A stretch of 64,000 nucleotides of DNA from Serripes groenlandicus (GCA_031761405.1 JASEVX010000355.1:1-64000); one strand, 5' to 3'; positions 13,063 through 23,372 are shown, counted from the stretch's first letter. Notes: generated by a model not told the origin, from the sequence alone. A program made the numbers and translations.

Positions 13063-13288
13063 AGCCGTTTCCCACCTGCAGACGCATTTTGACGCAATAG
13101 CAGCAGACGACTTTTGAAAACATTGTTGCCAAAGGTGAAATTGCTTATGATGAGCAATTTCTCCTTTGACCACAATGTTTTCAACTTTATTTAACAATTA
13201 AGCTATCTTTCATGGAAATCTTTCAGGTTTGTATCACTTTGTTTTCAAAGTCGTCTGCTGCAGACTTGTTGTATGTGGGAAAAGGACA
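13063..13288. mobile_element. Family A TIR element
   Basis: gtttcccacctgcagacg on the left and gtatgtgggaaaaggac on the right, with the internal hairpin gaaattgcttatgatgagcaatttctcc. TTAA is lost from both edges. Confidence 0.75.
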
Positions 13289-13436
13289 GAGCCAGGCCAG
13301 CCGGCGTATCCGCGACTTCTAACCAAGCTCTATTTGGCAGCCTAATTCAAAAGTTTTTATCTAGAATTTGACATATGGGATCTTCAAAATGCAAAGCTAG
13401 ACAAGTCAACAATTCAACATCGAAAGAATTTACAGT

Positions 13437-13800
13437 AGTGTGATATCAGTAGCTCAGAGGTAGCTCGTCGACCTTGGGATCCTAAGGTCCCAGGTTCGAT
13501 TTTCGTGAGAACTGGATCAAAATGCTTGACCTCCCAGCACACTTGGCGCGAGTAGATGTGAATATTCAGTTCAAGGCAATTTCTCTTTGTTACCGTAATG
13601 TTTTTGAATTTCAAAAGACCGTCTGCTTGAAAACCATCCCACATCGTCTGTACATATAAAAATATATACGGAATTTAAAGTGTTGTTATCGAAGACTGCA
13701 ATGGCTCTACCTCCTCGGCGTATCATGGTTGTTGGGTTACGACTGACTAACTGGTGTCGGGATAATAGTATCAGTGATAATGGTAACTTGTCCAGGAAAA
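13437..13800 (+). mobile_element. tRNA-derived SINE pieces
   Basis: A tRNA-like head (A-box-like 'agtagctcagaggtagctcg', B-box-like CCAGGTTCGATT) lies at 13447-13515. A body segment with 'gactgactaactggtgtcgggataatagt...ggtaacttgtccagg' lies at 13735-13797. That body is shared with the SINEs at 23373 and 33692. The 13560-13640 part between them contains family A fragments. Confidence 0.5.
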
Positions 13801-13869
13801 TCCGGGACATATCCGGGACATATCTGAAAAGTGTTGAATGCGGTGTTAAAAACCATGCGAACAAAATTT

Positions 13870-14129
13870 GAGACGTCCCGCGAAAAAACGAACAGTATGG
13901 CCTTTACGTGATGTATCGATCCAGACCAGCCTGCGCAGTCCGCGCAGACTGATCCGGGCCGACACATTCCGTTTCAGGGGGATAGAGGTTTTGAGTAATG
14001 ATTCCTGAAACAGAAAATCCACAGGAGGCGAAAAGTGTCTATCCCGGTAAGCCTGAGCGGCATGCTTAAGCTGATCCGGCACGATATTTACGCAGCGTCA
14101 ATACTGTTGGTTTTCTCGCGGGACGGCTC
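13870..14129. mobile_element. Family C TIR element (~260 bp)
   Basis: Ends are GAGACGTCCCGCGA and CGCGGGACGGCTC, part of an inverted repeat of about 25 bp that runs on into 'gaaaacCAACA'-type sequence. The GC-rich interior carries 'cagcctgcgcagtccgcgcag', 'ctgatccgggcc' and 'cacaggaggcgaaaagtgtc', diagnostic of the family throughout the window. Confidence 0.85.
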
Positions 14130-14185
14130 AAATGATTTTGCTTTCTTCTTCAGATGCCTGAGGTAAAACAGAAAGGATAGACATC

Positions 14186-14227
14186 GGGTACAATCGGGTA
14201 CAACCGGGTACAACCGGGTACAACCGT
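14186..14227. repeat. 10-bp tandem repeat, four copies
   Basis: GGGTACAAYC repeats four times, about 130 bp upstream of the candidate first exon at 14360. Confidence 0.8.
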
Positions 14228-14359
14228 GCTCAATTGACTTGGGTCAACTAGTTATTTATTTTCCAACGATGTACATACCCGTTTCAATAAACATTGTGGA
14301 CAGAACAATGACTACATGTATTTGTGATTTAAACATCGGTATATTGACATCAATTTTCG

Positions 14360-14551
14360 ATGGCAACTCTACAGTCCATTAGCAAACACGTGGACAGTTT
14401 TGATGGCGTCATTACGGAAGAACCAATCAAACCGATCGAAGCAAGAACGCCGAGGGCAGACCCATTGGATGGGAAGATTCAAACGAAAGGTTTGCCTCAT
14501 GGGGTGGAATCCAACAAATCAAAATCGGAAAAGGGAAAGTCAACACACAAG
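14360..14551 (+). CDS. Candidate membrane-protein gene, exon 1 (unrecognised)
   Basis: An ATG at 14360 opens a 64-codon frame that ends at AAG|GTACAT, a usable donor in phase 0. The peptide is hydrophilic. It is acidic in its middle (…GVITEEPIKPIE…) and Lys/Ser-rich at the end (…NKSKSEKGKSTHK), with no signal peptide. Phase 0 matches the exon at 19909, so the two can be joined. I do not recognise a family. The composition suggests an unstructured cytoplasmic N-terminus. The start is chosen as the first ATG; no promoter elements are evident, but a 10-bp repeat lies just upstream. A competing 76-codon frame overlaps in another phase and looks like a shadow. Confidence 0.5.
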
Positions 14552-14629
14552 GTACATGTATTATTTAATTGTGACTACGCCGTTTACAACATCGTTCAAG
14601 TTAAATGACTTATTCTTGATCCAAGATTG

Positions 14630-15430
14630 ATTAACTTGGCGTGTACTAAACAGAAACGTTGTTGGTATCGTATCGAATCCAATCAAATTAAACTATTTGG
14701 CACGGGTCGATGCTCAGTCTATAAAATATATCTGATTATATCCCAGTTCTAGGCTATTGAATATATGTTTTGCAAAAGGGCACTTCCTCATGACCATCGC
14801 CGCCTAGGGACACTGGCACAGGAATTCGTGATATATATGTGTACACATATCCGGTCAATATTGTACAGTAATAGTAGTATCTGTATCTGTATCTTCGTCA
14901 GTCCACTGGCACTGGAATCGCAAACTCAAGTTGTTCGTGGATTAATATCATTGGAATATGGGTAAAATGTAAAAATTGTGATAGAATATACAGGAAATCC
15001 GATTTTGTAAAATGTGGCACTTTTCTCTGTATTTACTAAATCAAGACATAGTTAACCGAATTAGACACCGCCCCCTTTCGGAGACATTTGCTATTCATGT
15101 AAACATGCTCGTGTTCTATTTAATTGCGCTCATTGCAACGAATATAAGCGTTGAATCTCCCTTTTCAACAATAATGAAACATTAAGCATTACTCGACTTC
15201 CGGTTAAATGCGCTATTTTGAGCAATCTGCTTGAATAACGTCTTCTTTTCTTGGTAAGGTTTGTTTGTTTAGGTATTGTAACCAAGCTATCAACAGTATT
15301 TATGTTATATCACGGCGCTTTCCAGGTAAATTATCAGTACTTCTGGTATTATTTATCTTGTCACCGTTGCATAATTCATAATGCTAACCCCTACACGTTG
15401 ATTGCATATGCGGGATATCTTTGCTTCCTC
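14630..15430. other. Intronic sequence, no recognisable feature
   Basis: Falls in the first intron of the candidate gene. Two short frames (66 codons from 14765, 61 from 15251) have no splice context or repeat match that would support them. Confidence 0.4.
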
Positions 15431-15439
15431 TTATAAAGT

Positions 15440-15512
15440 CGTTGGCATGACCGGGAATCGAGTTTTGGTCTCTCGCTCTTGAGACGGGCTCTCTAACAAC
15501 TACACTACAGTG
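15440..15512 (-). mobile_element. tRNA-like SINE head
   Basis: Read on the minus strand it shows 'gtagttgttagagagccc' and 'aactcgattcccggtc', a degenerate A box and B box in tRNA order. Acceptor-stem pairing is absent, so it is a SINE remnant and not a tRNA gene. Confidence 0.45.
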
Positions 15513-15806
15513 GTAGTATTCCCAAACATAAAGGGTGTATATCACTAATATCCATAACTTACTTACCTTACATACACTTTATTGCGTGAAACATACATAC
15601 ATATTTAAAGCAACATACCATTTAACACAAAGCCATGACTGTCCTAAATGAAGAACAAAAAACATACAATATTTTAGAAGTGTATTCTTTCGGCAATCTT
15701 CTGTCGATTTAAATAACCTGTAGTCAGCCGAGGTGTTCCGAATGGGAGTGGTAATATCACTGTTGATTGATTATTCAGGTAAGTTTTATTCCATATTTCT
15801 TATATA

Positions 15807-16165
15807 ACATTTCATTTTAACATCTGTAATAAATGGTTGTTATATGAATACAAGTATGTTTTGTGGAACGTCTGTCATGTAATGAATGCACGTTTAATAA
15901 CCTTGAACTGGATTGTCAACCAGGAATCATGAATGAGTATTCCGTGAATGTGATATAACTGATCCCGAGCTCATTTGAACATCTGTAATACATGGTTGTT
16001 ATGTGAATACGGGCATGTTTTGTGAAACGTCTGTCATGTTGGGCTGCACGTAAGCAAGGCACATTTAGTAACCTTCTAGTGTACTGGATTGTCACCTAGG
16101 GATCATGAAGGAGTATTCCGTGAATGCGATATAACTGAAATGTTGTTGGAAACGGCGTTAGACAT
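15807..16165 (+). repeat. Two tandem ~163-bp units ending in a SINE-like tail
   Basis: 15812-15970 and 15971-16140 are diverged copies: 'aacatctgtaata.atggttgttat.tgaatac', 'tgttttgtg.aacgtctgtcatgt', 'gagtattccgtgaatg.gatataactg'. The last unit runs into 'ggaaacggcgttagacatcaa', the tail sequence of SINE family S1. Confidence 0.7.
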
Positions 16166-16269
16166 CAACGAAACAAACATACAATGAAGTTTCAGTCTGG
16201 TAAAAACCAAAGGAACAAAATGACGTGTTGATCAGTTCAGTTTGGATCCCTTGGTTTTTATTTTCAAAT

Positions 16270-16512
16270 GAGCCGTTCCAGGAGAAAACCAACAGTATGG
16301 CCTCTGCATAATATTTCGACCCAGATTGGCCTGCGCATACCGCGCTGGCTAATCCGGGCCGACACAATCCGTTTCAGAGGGATAGAGGTGTAGAGTAATG
16401 ATTCCTGAAACAGAAAATCTACAGGAGGCGCAAAGTGTCTGTCCGGGTTAGCCTCGCGGCATGCTTAGGCCGATCCGGGTCAATACTTTACGCAGAGTCC
16501 ACAATGTTGAAA
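16270..16512. mobile_element. Family C element, right terminal repeat missing
   Basis: Begins GAGCCGTTCCAGGAGAAAAC, carries the complete family C interior, then stops at 'cacaatgttga' without the ~22-bp right terminus. Confidence 0.8.
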
Positions 16513-16544
16513 ACTACTAGGCAATTTGTTATATAATTCCTATA

Positions 16545-16660
16545 ATTAAGAGTATAGTTTGTCAGAAGATTTTAAAACATTGTGACAACAGGAACATTCG
16601 CTCGCTTTACGAATATCGTCCGCTACAGATGCGTCTGTAAGTTGAGAAGGGTTGAAAGAA
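16545..16660. mobile_element. Decayed family A fragment
   Basis: Traces of 'gtcagaagattttaaaacattgtgacaacagga' and a mutated 'cgtccgctacagatgcgtctg ... gagaagggtt' end. Confidence 0.45.
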
Positions 16661-17160
16661 GAATGTGTATCAAGCCGCAAAGCTCTGTTACCTTGGGAAG
16701 TGAGTCATTAATCAAATTTAAATGATATTTGTTGAAATGAATATCTAATAGTTAAAGGTATCTTAATCGAAACATCGCACACAAATAACACCGATTAAAA
16801 GCAAAGAAATTGCTTCACAGAACTTCTGCCCTGCGGATAGTGAAACAGTTCGGTAGCTCACCGTTGCCAATCCACCACTAAAATAACACCTTTAATAGTA
16901 ATAACTTTATAGTAGCTGTTATTTAAGTTATGAATTGGCAATTTTTTAGCTACCTGACTGTTTTGCTGAATGCGGGGGCTATTGCAAATTATTTTTAAAA
17001 GGAGACAACTGAATACAGTTCTCCTAATTGGTTTCCTGCACGGAATGTTTGCAGCCAAACACGTTTCTGTCTTGGTCATGAAACATCCATGGCAGATCGA
17101 AAATGTCTTTCAGAATGAGCAATTATCGATACTTGATATTTATCTTGTATTGTTGTAGCG
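16661..17160. other. No supported feature
   Basis: Opposed 62- and 73-codon frames overlap between 16858 and 17158. Neither has convincing splice borders or a recognisable motif. Confidence 0.4.
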
Positions 17161-17165
17161 GGTAT

Positions 17166-17392
17166 CATACATTTTCCCTCATACAATAATTATGCAGTCA
17201 TCTGAAAACATCTAGGTAAGCATTATGGAAAATCTTTATTTTCAAAGTATGATTATCGCATTGAGTTGATAATATTGTGGCACAAGGAGAAGCTAGCTGC
17301 TCATTGTGAGCAATCCATCCATCTGGTTTTTCTTTTCAAAAGTCATTTAATGCAGAGTAGTCCAAACAATTCTACATTTAGGAAAGGGTTAA
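17166..17392. mobile_element. Family A element, diverged
   Basis: Starts in catacattttccctcatac, ends ggaaagggttaa, and keeps the internal 'gcacaaggagaagc...gctcattgtgagc' hairpin remnant. Confidence 0.65.
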
Positions 17393-17494
17393 TCTATTGC
17401 ATAAAAAGTCACGCATTATTTGTAGTAAATTAGGCCAGGCCACAAGAAACTGTCATCCTGGAATCCAGTAAAAAAATTTAAAAGGTGTTTTGCG

Positions 17495-17612
17495 CCGCCT
17501 TTTCAGCTATATCAGGACGTTTCCTGGGTATGTTACCAGTACTCCTGTTCCATTTATCCTGACACCAGTCAGTCAGTAACAATGCTAACCACACACTACT
17601 GGGCGCTTAGGA
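17495..17612 (-). mobile_element. tRNA-derived SINE (family S2), tail part
   Basis: Minus-strand copy of the 'aatggaccagtagtactggta...acccaggaaacg' body seen at 23373-23612 and 33692-33960. Confidence 0.65.
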
Positions 17613-17765
17613 GGGAAAGTCATTTCTGACATATTTAAAGTCTATTGTAAGACCCTCCACACAGTCTTATCATGGTCTCACTTAATCGCAATCTAGTTTC
17701 AGTTGTATGAATTCCGACAGTTGTATCCAGACACCGGATATACAAGTCTTCGTTATAATCGCAAT

Positions 17766-18470
17766 CACGCCAAACCCATGGTAGCTCACTCGGTAGTGAC
17801 ACGTGGTGTCTATACATGGATTGTAAATTCGAACCCCCGGCTAGGCAAGCATCCTTTACGGTGTTTAACAAAAAGTTAAAGCGACAAAGCGTCTTCCGTC
17901 TTTCGCCAATGGACTTACCGTATGTGAGGAACATCCAGTTGCTCGGAAAGACTGTTGTGTGCAATATTGGTGTGAGAAAGCCAGGAAAGACTGTTGTGTG
18001 TACTACTGGTGTGAGAAAGCCAGGAAAGACATTGTGTGCAATACTGGTGTGAGAAAGCCAAGAAAGACTGTTGTGTGTACTACTGGTGTGAGAAAGCTAG
18101 GAAAAACTGTTGTGTGCAATACTGGTGTGAGAAAGCCAGGAAAAACTGTTGTGTGCAATACTGGTGTGAGAAAGCTAGGAAAGACATTGTGTGCAATACT
18201 AGTGTGAGAAAGCCAGGAAAGACTGTTGTGTGTACTACTGGTGTGAGAAAGCTAGGAAAAACTGTTGTGTGCAATACTGGTGTGAGAAAGCCAGGAAAAA
18301 CTGTTGTGTGCAATACTGGTGTGAGAAAGCTAGGAAAAACTGTTGTGTGCAATACTGGTGTGAAAAGGCCAGGAAACACATGGGTTGTTGAACTGGCAGC
18401 CTTGATCTTACGTGAAAAAAATTGTACAATACTGTGTTATTTCCAAGTCAGTCAATAAATTATTGATTGC
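17766..18470 (+). mobile_element. tRNA-derived SINE (S1) carrying an internal 39-bp VNTR
   Basis: The head at about 17776-17850 has 'gtagctcactcggtagtgac' and 'aaattcgaacccccgg' (A-box and B-box order). The S1 body follows ('gtcttccgtctttcgccaatgg', 'catccagttgctcgg'). The next segment, which is single in the full S1 copy at 47788-48070, is here expanded into a tandem array. After the array the S1 tail resumes with 'ggaaacacatggg..gttgaactggcagcc'. Confidence 0.8.
17937..18375 (+). repeat. 39-bp tandem repeat, about 11 copies, inside the SINE
   Basis: Unit 'ggaaagactgttgtgtgcaa' plus 'tactggtgtgagaaagcca'. Neighbouring units differ by recurrent a/g and c/t changes (ggaaaga/ggaaaaa, aagcca/aagcta). 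Period divisible by three gives long spurious frames on both strands. Confidence 0.95.
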
Positions 18471-18920
18471 AATTTCCACTAACACCTCCAAAGGTCGGTT
18501 TTCGTGTGACGTGGATACTAATAGTTATAAATAGAATGGTCCTTTGTGTATAACAAAGGCGGACATGTTATATGGACGTCAAGGGTATATACATCAACAT
18601 ATTAATTAATATTTATCGCAGATTATCCTAATGGAGTATAACTATGAGTCGCGTCTGGCAATCTGGGGACTTCACGGAACAGAGAAGAACATTATCTTTA
18701 TTTCTCGCGGGTACAGAAGGGGTACAGCATGAGATATAACAATAAATACATACATTGTCAGTGTTCATAACACCAAGATATGAACAGGAAAAATAAATAT
18801 TTCTTAGTATATTTATATAATTTAAAGGAAAGAAAAACATATGAATTCTCACCAGAAGTAAAAACGTCAGAAGAGCATTCATCATTTAGATTCTTTTCAT
18901 TTTTCAATTTAAGAACTTTA
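18471..18920. other. No recognisable feature
   Basis: AT-rich intronic-type sequence between a SINE and a family C dimer. Short opposed frames only. Confidence 0.4.
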
Positions 18921-18925
18921 AATAT

Positions 18926-19356
18926 GAGCCGTTCCACGAGAAAACCAACATCATGGACTCTGCGTAATATATCGAGCCATATCACCTTTGCAGTCCGCTC
19001 AAGCTAATCATGGCCGACACGTTCCGTCTCAGAGGGATAGAAATATAGAGTAATGAGTCCTGAAACAGAAAATATACAGGAGGCGAAAAATATCTCTCCG
19101 GATTAGCCTGCGTGGCATGCGGCGATAGACATCTGCGTAATGTATCGACCAGATCAGCCTGCGCTGTCCGCGCAGACTGATCCGGTCGACACATTCCGTC
19201 TTAGGGGGATACATGTATAGAGTAGTGATTCCTGAAACAGAAAATCCACAGGAGGCGGAAAGTGTCTTTCCGGGTAGACCTGTGTGGCATGCTTAGGCTG
19301 ATCCGGGTCGATATTTTACGCCGAGTCCACAATGTTGGTTTTCTCGTGAACGGCTC
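18926..19356. mobile_element. Family C tandem dimer
   Basis: One left terminus (GAGCCGTTCCACGAG) is followed by a first family C body up to 'gcctgcgtggcatgc'. A second body then starts at 'ggcgatagacatctgcgtaatg' and runs to the right terminus (ttctcgtgaacggctc). It is a head-to-tail dimer with one outer TIR pair. The outermost bases extend the palindrome (ATATGAGCC / GGCTCATAT). Confidence 0.85.
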
Positions 19357-19502
19357 ATATGGAGACATGTGAACACAGGGGATAAGAAACAAATGTTTAC
19401 ACATTTAGAGGGATAAACAGGCAAATACAATCCAAATGCAATGATTTGTTTACATACGTTTATTCACACACGCTTAAGAGTCTTGTTCTATTTGCATGCC
19501 GG

Positions 19503-19560
19503 GCCCCGGTAGCTCTGCCGGTAGCCACCCGGGCTGTCAATCTAGCGGTTTGAATTTATC
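19503..19560 (+). mobile_element. SINE S1 tRNA-like head fragment
   Basis: 'gccccggtagctctgccggtagcc' followed by 'gcggtttgaattt' is the S1 head (compare the minus-strand copy near 48000-48068). The body is missing. Confidence 0.6.
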
Positions 19561-19908
19561 TGACTAAAATTGGTCGTATTTTATAGAATGTTGCGTTAAT
19601 GACAAAATATGAAATTGGGTAATTTCTCTTTACCCAACAATGTTTTCTAAAGTTGTTTGCAACTGTATCATTTAAATCTACTGCTCTTGGGAAAAGACTG
19701 ATACGATTTTAATTCACCTGAATTAAATATGTCGTCTTTTGTAGAATGTTGCATGCATCAAAGACGAATCATATAATTGAGTAATTTCTTTTTTCCAAAC
19801 AATGTTTTCTAAATGTCGTCTGCGACAGGATAATTTAGATCGTTTGCATCTGGAACAAAGGCTGATACGATTTGAGGTCACCTGACTAACATGTATCGTC
19901 TGTTATAG
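19560..19908 (+). repeat. Diverged tandem duplication, ~160-bp units, abutting a candidate exon
   Basis: Units start at 19560, 19718 and 19882, each opening 'ctga..taa' then '..tcgt.tttatag.atgttgc'. The third start is the acceptor of the candidate exon at 19909. The two earlier copies therefore carry acceptor-like sites and a decayed version of the exon's first bases. Confidence 0.65.
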
Positions 19909-20052
19909 GATGTTGCTTCCAAGACGAAAAAGAAGATGGGTATTTCTAAGAAGCGTTCAATCGAGCTGCTGCTGGACGGTAGCGGTCAGCCCAAGGTCCA
20001 GAAATCAGAGAGCGTTTCAAGTGCAGAGCTCGGAGATTACCACTTTAAAAGG
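19909..20052 (+). CDS. Candidate membrane-protein gene, exon 2 (unrecognised)
   Basis: Bounded by an acceptor 'ctgttatag|GATGTT' and an apparent GC donor 'AAAAGG|GCAAGT'. The frame has 48 codons, phase 0 at both ends, matching exon 1 (14360-14551) and exon 3 (21285). The peptide is Lys-rich at the start (K-T-K-K-K) and Ser/Glu-rich later, with an I-E-L-L-L-D-G segment. No known domain is apparent to me. The frame stays open a little past the donor, so a continuing exon is the alternative. An alternative acceptor after 'gcttccaag' would shorten it by five codons in the same frame. Confidence 0.5.
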
Positions 20053-20099
20053 GCAAGTCTTTTTAATTCAGTTTAAACTTAGTTTAAACTTATTTATCT

Positions 20100-20290
20100 T
20101 CCTTCGATTGTGAAATAAACTTAAAGCTTATATCAATCACGCTTGATGTCAGCTTCCTTGGAGACAAAAACCAATACTCGCGCCGTTTGTGTGGAAAAAT
20201 CCAAAAGGCAGATCACGGGATTCAAACACGGAAACTTTGGTACGAGAAGCCGACGCTGTACCAATGTCCACTTACAGGTCTGCAGCAGAC
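20100..20290 (-). mobile_element. tRNA-derived SINE (family S3)
   Basis: Homologous along its length to 26420-26632: 'atcgattg.gaaa.aa', 'ttaatca.tctcgat', 'gtgctcgc', 'gtgtggaaaaatccaa' and 'atcacgggattcaaac'. Minus-strand reading ends in a B-box-like element (GGGTTCGAATCCCG in the better copy). Confidence 0.55.
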
Positions 20291-20453
20291 CTGTAAAAAA
20301 CATCTTTGAAAAACATATTTGCAAAAATATTATTATTTTTTTGTAAATTAAGATATTGCTCTCATTATGCGAATGTTCTCCTTTTTTCATAATATTTTCA
20401 GAAGTCGCCTGCTGCAGACGAGTCAAAATGCGTCTGCATGAGTTTAAGGGTTA
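20265..20453. mobile_element. Decayed family A element
   Basis: 'tctgcagcagacc', 'ttctcc.ttttttcataatattttcagaagtcgcctgctgcagacg', then 'gcatgagtttaagggtta'. Confidence 0.55.
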
Positions 20454-20599
20454 TCCAACTCCTTTTTTTATTTCAGCGATTTTTCGTCGAATTTTACAAT
20501 TGCAGTAATTCACGTAATTATGAATTAGCGTAAATGGCTGTAAAAATAGAACCGGATTTGATCACCGATATTTGTTTTTAATTTTGCTCTCTGTCGGTT

Positions 20600-20700
20600 A
20601 CAAAGCTGGCTTGCAATCAAAGAGTTCGGAGTTTGACCCTCTACTCGACCAACTCTTTTTCCGACGATAACCAAAAGTACTTACAACCAGTATTATTACA
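20600..20700. mobile_element. tRNA-like SINE remnant (family S4)
   Basis: Shares 'gctgtcaatcaa..ggtttagtggtcgaccctccagctcgacca' -type sequence with 24630-24730. A further related tail lies at 20940-21060. Confidence 0.4.
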
Positions 20701-20703
20701 TGT

Positions 20704-20923
20704 ATAATACTTTCGCAAAAACAACATATCTGCAGCAGACCACTTTGAAAACATGTTGTCAAGATATGGAAATTCTCTATGAATGAGAGTTTAATTATTG
20801 AATATAGTTGAAAACATTGGGTCAAAATGAGATTTTGCTCATCATGAACAATTTCTCGTTTTACCATGTTTTCAAAATCTGCTGCAGAGGCGTCAGAAAG
20901 TATTTGTATGTGGGAAAGGTATA
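20704..20923. mobile_element. Family A element, diverged
   Basis: 'atatctgcagcagacc' to 'gtatgtgggaaagg', with internal 'gattttgctcatcatgaacaatttctcg'. Confidence 0.65.
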
Positions 20924-21284
20924 ATATATATTTATAACCATATGACTTCCACTTATATACTTTAAACCTAGTTTGTTGTCGGGAAACAATGTTCGGTGTG
21001 CTGATACCCACGAGAAAGTTAAAAAACACATTGGTAGGAGCACAGGCGTCCGTGTTTTCATTTGTGAACTTTTTCAAGAAATAAAATACAAGACGGGGTT
21101 AAGATACACCAAATAGTCTCTCTACATGGTCCATATGCTATAATACTGATTACCGTGACTTCTTCATATGAGAACTATTAATAAAATCCAACACAGGACT
21201 GTGTTACTATAAATAGCCTCTATATATGGTTTGTATACAATACTTATAATAATTTCTTGAAAATGTTCTCAAATGAAAATTCAG

Positions 21285-21630
21285 ACAACCGTGGTAGGAG
21301 ACATAGTCCACCACAATTTAAATGTTGAAAACTACGTCATACAACAATCGACAAACCATCTTACATTCCAGAGGGTGTCCCATTTCGTCAATATGGCATT
21401 TGATAACATCGAACTTGAAACTTCAAACCTCGCTTTTGCTGACGTAGTACGCAAAGTTATAAACGATCCTATAAAAGAGGACATACATCCGTTTGGGCGG
21501 GGTCATCTATATGCATCGGCGTTTGACGGTGTGCAGCCGCAGATTCGTCACGCAGAAGGGAAATATTTGATGTGGGTATTGGCATCTCTGTTTATTATTG
21601 GGATAGCTGGTTCGGTCATTCTAATGTCAT
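21285..21630 (+). CDS. Candidate membrane-protein gene, exon 3 with a transmembrane helix
   Basis: Acceptor 'aaaattcag|ACAACC' opens a 115-codon frame (plus one base) ending at 'TCAT|GTGAGT', an excellent donor, phase 1. The first ~90 residues are soluble and mixed in charge. They are followed by R-H-x-E-G-K and then a ~22-residue hydrophobic helix beginning Y-L-M-W-V-L-A. Basic residues before the helix put the N-terminus in the cytoplasm. Without splicing the frame would stop four residues after the helix (M-S-C-E-stop). DEG/ENaC-type channels also place a single helix after a cytoplasmic N-terminus, but the expected His-Gly motif is Asp-Gly here and I cannot support that assignment. An in-frame ATG sits at 21273, so this could instead be a first exon. 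Confidence 0.6.
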
Positions 21631-21736
21631 GTGAGTAGTCCTGTCACCAAAATCCTCGTCACACGCAATTCGTCCATTGCAAGTTCCAAGTCTGATGCCC
21701 TAGCACTAGAATAGAATGGTAAACTTGAGTTATTTG

Positions 21737-22891
21737 TAGGGATGGCAACGAATATTCGAATATTCGAATATTCGATCATACGGTCGAATATTCGAATACT
21801 ATATCATGGTTCGAATATTCGATGAAATCAGGATTTTCAACACTATAATTTTTTTTTTAATTTCTGCTTGGTTATTTTTTTCATAAACTGTAGGTAAAGG
21901 GTTATCGATGGTCTATTTCACGCATTGTTTATAAAGTGTCAATATAGTGTATAACATGTCAAACTGATAATCCCTGCTTAAGGCTATAAGTGTGATCGAT
22001 ATAATACAGATGTTTTCGTTCCAAAACATCGTAACTTCACAGTTGATTCTATGTAGTTACCGCTTTTTAGAATGAGGCATCAATCAGACAATATTTGAGG
22101 TGTTATTATCCGGTTTCGTTAATTGTTTTGATAAACAAACTGTAAATAATTAAGTAGCGTTGTATTTCACATTTTGTATAATAACAGAAGCCTTGATTGG
22201 TAATTGCGAACATGCAGATATGTAGCAAGTATCAAACTGTGCAAATAAAACCTTTTATTTGCAGATAATTGTTGCTATTCATTTTGTTCATAAATACTCG
22301 AAAGTTCGATCTGCATAGCCACATCAGTTTTGAAATATCTTGACATTAGTACGTAATATTTGATTTCAACAATGCCTGTTACGCCGTATATAGTTTGGAA
22401 GTATATCCGCCGATCTGAGAAAATAGCATCATGTACTCTGTGTAAGGCGGAGCTGTCCTACCACAACCAACCTCCGCAATAATCTACAAAACAAACATCC
22501 ATCTAGATACATAGATAACCCTTCTGTAACTACCGAGCAAAAGAAACAAACATCAATATGTCATTTACAACAGCATTTCAACAATAGTTCAGTTATATGC
22601 AGCAAGAGAAATATTAAACCTCAGTTGTAAACAGGGTAATCAGAGCTAAATGTTTCGAACAATACATTAAGAATGGGATCAATTAGTTAAAATCTGCGCA
22701 CTTTACCAACGTATTTTTTCATACGAATTCATTGGTGTAACGGAAACGTCAAATGAGAGTACACTGGACAAATAAAGAATTAAAAAAGTCTTTGTTTGGT
22801 AAGCATGCGCAAATGGGTCGAATATTCGAATATTCGAATATCTTGTGATCGAATATTCGAATACTAATTTTGGTATTCGTTGCCATCCCTA
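21737..22891 (+). mobile_element. Non-autonomous hAT-like element with BED zinc-finger remnant
   Basis: Terminal inverted repeats TAGGGATGGCAACGAATA and GTATTCGTTGCCATCCCTA bound 1155 bp. Inside each end lie several copies of the palindrome CGAATATTCG, probably transposase-binding subterminal repeats. A 36-codon frame at 22372-22482 is a truncated BED finger. No 8-bp target duplication was clear at the edges. The element lies in the third intron of the candidate membrane-protein gene. Confidence 0.85.
22372..22482 (+). pseudogene. BED-type zinc finger fragment of a hAT transposase
   Basis: The frame reads V-W-K-Y near its start and C-T-L-C then L-S-Y-H-N, matching the aromatic block and the C-x2-C half of the BED finger found at the N-terminus of hAT transposases. 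It stops at TAA before the His-x-(3-5)-His half. Weak 'T-N-I-H-L-D-T'-like coding follows in another frame, so it is a broken relic of the element that donated these ends. Confidence 0.75.
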
Positions 22892-23169
22892 GAACTTATT
22901 TGTGATTGTATTTCATTGTTCATTGAAATCTACATGATGGGGGGATGGAGGAGTAAAATACCGGATATCTTTTCTATTCTCTTTTAAATCTATGTTATAG
23001 GCATATTTAAAAAAAACAACACACAAACCGCACATGCTCAAATTCGTCCCTGACCGACAACTGTACATCCAAAAAAGCACACGTACGGTCTGATCAGAAA
23101 ACAGTCATACAAGCACCATCAAATGTCACTAGAGAACTTAAATGATCATAGACCGATTGAACAGTTGAG

Positions 23170-23245
23170 AGAAAACCAACTTGAATGCCTATGCGACCAG
23201 TGTAGGTCCAGATCAGCCAGCGAATCCGCGCAGTCTTTTATGATA
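23170..23245. mobile_element. Family C-related fragment
   Basis: 'gagagaaaaccaac..gaatgcctatgcgaccagtgtaggtccagatcagccagcgaatccgcgcagtc' is a diverged left half of the same repeat superfamily as family C. Confidence 0.5.
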
Positions 23246-23372
23246 TGATATGACACTGCACTATTCGCAAATGGATCATGAAACGAACTGTAATTCTCCG
23301 GAACCAATTAATAGATCAAGCAAATCAAAATAGTGTTATTTAACCGTTTTAAAAGTTTAAATGGTGAAACCA

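Noticed and set aside
17816..18458. Cys-rich repetitive frames on both strands (up to 140 codons)
   Set aside because: Translation of the 39-bp VNTR inside a SINE.
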